Assembly: GCA_934552695.1 (NCBI GenBank)
Contig: CAKTER010000006.1
Location: forward strand, 1-24,518
Reading direction: 5' to 3'
Length of the DNA stretch: 24,518 bases
DNA from: an uncultured Eubacteriales bacterium
GTDB lineage: Bacteria; Bacillota; Clostridia; Lachnospirales; Anaerotignaceae
This document shows, in pieces, positions 22,110 through 24,518 of this stretch (position 1 is the first letter of the stretch; each line of letters starts with the position of its first letter). A program made the position numbers and the translations under genes. The notes under the pieces are model-generated. The model had not been told where the DNA came from. It made no database searches and was given only the letters and a program-made list of their open reading frames with translations.

Positions 22110-22634
22110 ATGGACAAGCCAATCCCGACCCGTCTTTCCCCGGCCAAACGGGTCGCATTTTATGGAATTTTTACCGCTCTGGCCCTGCTGCTGGGGTACG
22201 TGGAGGCCTCGGTGGCGCTGCCGCTGCCGGTGCCGGGGGCCAAGCTGGGGCTGCCCAACCTGGTGATTTTGCTGGCCCTGTATCTGCTGGGGCCCCGGAC
22301 TGCCGGAGGGCTCACCGTGCTGCGGGTTACGCTGTCGGCCCTGCTCTTTTCCGGGTTTTCGGCCTTTTGGTTCAGTCTGGCCGGGGCCCTGCTTAGCTGG
22401 ACGGTGATGTGCCTCACCTATCGCCTGCCCCGGCTGGGGGTGGTGGGGGTCAGCGTGCTGGGAGGCGTGTGCCACAACCTGGGCCAGCTGCTGGTGGCCG
22501 GGCTTATCATCCAAAACCTATCCATTTTGGGCTATTTGCCCTTGCTCATGGCCTTTGGCGTTGCGGCCGGGGCCCTACTGGGAATCGTAGCGGCGGCCTG
22601 TCTGCCCCGGCTGCAGCGGCTGGTCGCTCCATAA
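22110..22634 (+). CDS. Gx transporter family protein (heptaprenyl diphosphate synthase component I-like)
   Basis: A 174-residue membrane protein with five or six hydrophobic segments. Family features are RVAFYGIFTALALLLGYVEAS near the N-terminus, PGAKLGLPNLV, the LRV.LSALLF segment and LLSWTVMCL, then VGVSVLGGVCHNLGQLLVAG. The fold resembles the S components of ECF transporters, though databases often carry the old prenyl-synthase name. An AAGGAG site lies upstream, 19 bases after the NusG-II gene, and apbE follows after 15 bases, so the three form an operon. Transport of a flavin, quinone precursor or other cofactor is plausible from context but unproven. Confidence 0.9.
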   Translation: MDKPIPTRLSPAKRVAFYGIFTALALLLGYVEASVALPLPVPGAKLGLPNLVILLALYLLGPRTAGGLTVLRVTLSALLFSGFSAFWFSLAGALLSWTVMCLTYRLPRLGVVGVSVLGGVCHNLGQLLVAGLIIQNLSILGYLPLLMAFGVAAGALLGIVAAACLPRLQRLVAP

Positions 22635-22649
22635 CTTTGCGAGGTAGCT

Positions 22650-23681
22650 ATGAAAAACCGTTTTTTTGTCCCGGGGCTTGCCGCCCTGCTGGGACTTTCG
22701 CTGTTTACCGGCTGCGCCAAACAAAGCGAGCCCGTCAGCGGCACCGATTTTGTGTTGAATACCATTGGCACCATTACCATTTATCAGGGCGGGGACGACC
22801 CGGAAGCCCTGATTGACCAAGCCTTTGCCCTGTGCCGGGAAAAGGAGCAAAAGCTCTCCCGCACCATCCCCCAAAGCGAGGTTTCCCGCATCAACACCGC
22901 CGGGGGCCAGCCCGTGGAGGTCAGCCGGGAAACGGCGGAGCTGCTGCAAACCGCCTTGGACTTTGGCGCCCTTTCCGGCGGGCGGTTCGACGTAACCATT
23001 TGCCCGGTCTCGGCCCTGTGGGACTTTGCCGGAGAGCCCAAGGTCCCCGCCCCGGAGGAGCTGGCGGCTGCGCTTTCCGCCGTGGGCCAGGCGGGCGTGA
23101 CCATCGACCTGCCCGCCACCGGGGATACCGCCACCGTGACCCTTGCAAACCCGCAGGCCGCCCTGGACCTGGGGGCCATTGCCAAGGGCTACATTGCCGG
23201 GCTGTGTGCCGACCAGCTGGCGGAAAACGGCGTAACCAGCGCCATTGTGGATTTGGGCGGCAACATCGTGACGGTCGGCAGCCGTCCCGACGGGGAGCCC
23301 TTCCGGGTCGCCGTACAAAAGCCCTTTGGGGCCTCCGGCGAGTTTAGCGCCGTTATTCCCGCCACAAACGCCGCCGTGGTCACCTCCGGCACCTACGAGC
23401 GCTATTTTGAGGAAAACGGCGTGACCTATCACCACATTTTGGACCCGGCCACCGGGTATCCCGCCGAAACCGGGCTAACCGCCGTCACCATTGTGTGCGA
23501 CCGGACGGTACGGCCCAACGCCGCTACCGATGCCGACGCCCTCTCTACGGTGTGCTTTTTGCTGGGTCCGGAGGCGGGGCTGGCGTTGATTGAAACGCTG
23601 GACGGGGTCGAAGCCCTGTTTGTGGCCGCAGACGGTACCGTAACCCCCAGCAGCGGCCTGGTGTGGGAACAACCGGAATAA
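22650..23681 (+). CDS. apbE: FAD:protein FMN transferase (lipoprotein)
   Basis: Transfers FMN from FAD to Thr/Ser of exported redox proteins, a Mg-dependent reaction at the outer face of the membrane. The 343-residue protein has a signal peptide with lipobox LFTGC (Cys22). Motifs run in the expected order: SEVSRIN, SGGRFDVTICPVSALW, ALDLGAIAKGYIAG, SAIVDLGGNI, VVTSGTYERYF, HHILDPATGYPA and the metal/FAD motif TDADALSTVCFLLG. It closes the NusG-II - Gx - ApbE operon. No obvious substrate protein with the full flavinylation consensus is encoded in the window, so its target lies elsewhere. Confidence 0.96.
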   Translation: MKNRFFVPGLAALLGLSLFTGCAKQSEPVSGTDFVLNTIGTITIYQGGDDPEALIDQAFALCREKEQKLSRTIPQSEVSRINTAGGQPVEVSRETAELLQTALDFGALSGGRFDVTICPVSALWDFAGEPKVPAPEELAAALSAVGQAGVTIDLPATGDTATVTLANPQAALDLGAIAKGYIAGLCADQLAENGVTSAIVDLGGNIVTVGSRPDGEPFRVAVQKPFGASGEFSAVIPATNAAVVTSGTYERYFEENGVTYHHILDPATGYPAETGLTAVTIVCDRTVRPNAATDADALSTVCFLLGPEAGLALIETLDGVEALFVAADGTVTPSSGLVWEQPE

Positions 23682-23687
23682 GGGGGC

Positions 23688-23782
23688 TTTTCCACCAAAC
23701 GAAAGCGCTTTTCCACGCCCTCCGCTTGCATTATCCACCGTTTTACCCCCGGATTCTTTACTTATCCACCAACTTATCCACC
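23688..23782 (+). repeat. cluster of five DnaA-box-like 9-mers
   Basis: TTTTCCACC (23688), TTTTCCACG (23709), TTATCCACC (23731), TTATCCACC (23762) and TTATCCACC (23774), all in one orientation in the gap after apbE. They differ from the DnaA box TTWTNCACA only at the last base. The last two lie in a perfect 12-base tandem repeat CTTATCCACCAA (23761-23784). No dnaA, dnaN or AT-rich unwinding region is nearby, so an origin is unlikely. A DnaA-binding cluster is the leading interpretation, not proven. Confidence 0.55.
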
Positions 23783-23790
23783 AAAATGCG

Positions 23791-23837
23791 AAAACCCTCT
23801 CCGTCGGCACAGCCCGAGGAAGAGGGTCTTTTCTTTT
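23791..23837. terminator. bidirectional terminator between apbE and azlD
   Basis: ACCCTCT pairs with AGAGGGT; inside, CC/GG and TCGG/CCGA extend the hairpin. TTTTCTTTT follows on the plus strand and TTTTCGCATTTT on the minus strand. It serves both convergent genes. Confidence 0.8.
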
Positions 23838-23851
23838 GCTTGCGGAATTTG

Positions 23852-24178
23852 TTAAAACACCAGCTGCACCAGCAGCATATAGCACACCGTGCCCCCGGCA
23901 ATGGACAGCAGCATTTTCCGCTGCCACAGGTGCAGGGCCACCACCACGCCAATGGCAATGGCTTCGGGCAGGCCATGGGAGCCGGTAAACAGGCTGACGT
24001 TCCGCAGGCAATAGATTACCAGCATCCCAAACACGGCCCCGGGGAGGGCCTTGCCCAAATACCGGATGTAGCGGGGGGTGGGCTTCCCGGCGGGGAACAC
24101 CAGAAAGGGCAAAAACCGGGTCAGCATGGTGCCCAGCACCACCATGGCGATGGTCAGGGCCTGTTGTTGTACCGTCAC
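23852..24178 (-). CDS. azlD: AzlD-family branched-chain amino acid exporter subunit
   Basis: A 108-residue membrane protein with four hydrophobic segments, the small partner of AzlC in export of branched-chain amino acids. The family pattern is seen in [43 protein letters not shown] in pieces, namely the TRFLPFL and the [11 protein letters not shown]...LVIYCL motifs. The GTG start at 24178 lies inside the azlC stop (GTGA overlap), so translation is coupled to azlC. It is convergent with apbE. Substrate is assigned by family; in Bacillus AzlCD exports leucine analogues. Confidence 0.9.
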   Translation of the reverse strand: MTVQQQALTIAMVVLGTMLTRFLPFLVFPAGKPTPRYIRYLGKALPGAVFGMLVIYCLRNVSLFTGSHGLPEAIAIGVVVALHLWQRKMLLSIAGGTVCYMLLVQLVF

Positions 24179-24518
24179 TGTGCCTCGCCTCCTTCCCCCT
24201 GCCGCCGCAGCAGGGTCAGGGCCAGCAGCAGGCACAGCATAGCCGGGATGAGGAAGCTGTCCGGCCCAAAAACCAGCCGGCACACCAGCGTAACCCCCAG
24301 CCCCAACAGGCAGTTCCGCTTTTTGGGCTCCTTCCGCCACTGCTCCAAAAAGATGACCACAAACATGGCGGTCATCACAAAGTCCAGCCCGGTAGTATTC
24401 AAGGGGATAAAGGGGCCCAGCAGCCCGCCCAAGGTGGCCCCGGCCACCCAGTACATTTGATTTAGCAGGGTCACAAAAAAATAAAACCAGCCCTTGTCCA
24501 CCCCCGGCGGCACCGTGG
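24175..24518 (-). CDS. azlC: AzlC-family branched-chain amino acid exporter (partial, N-terminus outside window)
   Basis: The C-terminal 113 or so residues of the large AzlC subunit; the frame is open to the window edge, and the full family length is about 230. The segments [32 protein letters not shown] and [29 protein letters not shown], read as pieces, are AzlC hallmarks, followed by two more hydrophobic helices and a Gly/Glu tail. A GTG at 24513 is not the start: homologues extend well upstream of the GVDKGWFYF motif. It is translated into azlD through a 4-base overlap. Confidence 0.92.
   Translation of the reverse strand, partial: TVPPGVDKGWFYFFVTLLNQMYWVAGATLGGLLGPFIPLNTTGLDFVMTAMFVVIFLEQWRKEPKKRNCLLGLGVTLVCRLVFGPDSFLIPAMLCLLLALTLLRRQGEGGEAQ

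Noticed and set aside
23682..23851. Chromosome replication origin
   Set aside because: Only DnaA-box-like motifs are present; there is no dnaA/dnaN, gidA or AT-rich unwinding region in the window.
24511..24513. GTG as the start of azlC
   Set aside because: Homologous sequence should extend over 100 residues further upstream; the gene is cut by the window edge.

Overview
The window comes from a GC-rich, spore-forming, Gram-positive anaerobe of the Clostridia, most likely Oscillospiraceae (Flavonifractor/Intestinimonas-like). The basis is AGGAGG-type ribosome binding sites, a T-box leader, sporulation genes (a BofA-family protein and a LysM-GH18 germination-type hydrolase), an oxygen-sensitive class I two-subunit fumarase, a FldA/HadA-like family III CoA-transferase, and an array of palindromic intergenic repeats of the kind common in that group. 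The species cannot be told from the sequence.

Layout. (1) 1-3791, minus strand: leucine biosynthesis, leuA - leuC - leuD (leuD runs off the left edge). leuA lies behind a T-box leader whose probable specifier codon is CUC (Leu). leuCD has a good promoter of its own between leuA and leuC. (2) 3822-4268, plus: a small XRE regulator divergent from leuA; a perfect palindrome covers the leuA -35 box. (3) 4425-8603, minus: a DUF1576 membrane protein, then the operon fumA-fumB-capA (transcribed in that order), in which capA overlaps fumB by 4 bases. (4) 8762-9469, plus: a CBS-CBS-ACT sensor-type protein, sharing a bidirectional terminator with (5) a class III autoinhibited Fic AMP-transferase (minus). 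(6) 10256-11444, minus: tRNA-Val(GAC) with its own promoter and terminator, and a YegS/DgkB-type lipid kinase. (7) 11452-13857, plus: an FMN-dependent nitronate monooxygenase/FabK-like oxidoreductase, then the CoA-transferase. (8) 13893-17525, plus: a four-gene envelope operon xpaC - telA - lemA-like - TPM. (9) 17526-18163: about 3.5 tandem copies of a 150-bp unit made almost entirely of hairpins. (10) 18164-20845, plus: LysM-GH18 protein overlapping bofA, then a rhomboid protease. (11) 20909-21622, plus: a protein I cannot identify. (12) 21731-23681, plus: NusG-II-domain protein, Gx transporter, ApbE flavin transferase, an extracytoplasmic flavinylation cluster. (13) 23688-23782: five DnaA-box-like 9-mers in the same orientation, spaced near whole helical turns. 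(14) 23852-24518, minus: azlC (partial)-azlD, a branched-chain amino acid exporter.

How it works together: most of the window is ordinary core metabolism and envelope biology. The parts that gene families do not explain are the hairpin repeat array, the DnaA-box-like cluster, the palindrome between leuA and the XRE gene, the matching tails at the XpaC/TelA boundary, the fumarase-CapA coupling, and the missing conventional start codon of the flavin oxidoreductase. I found no CRISPR array, insertion sequence, phage gene or recognisable defence island.
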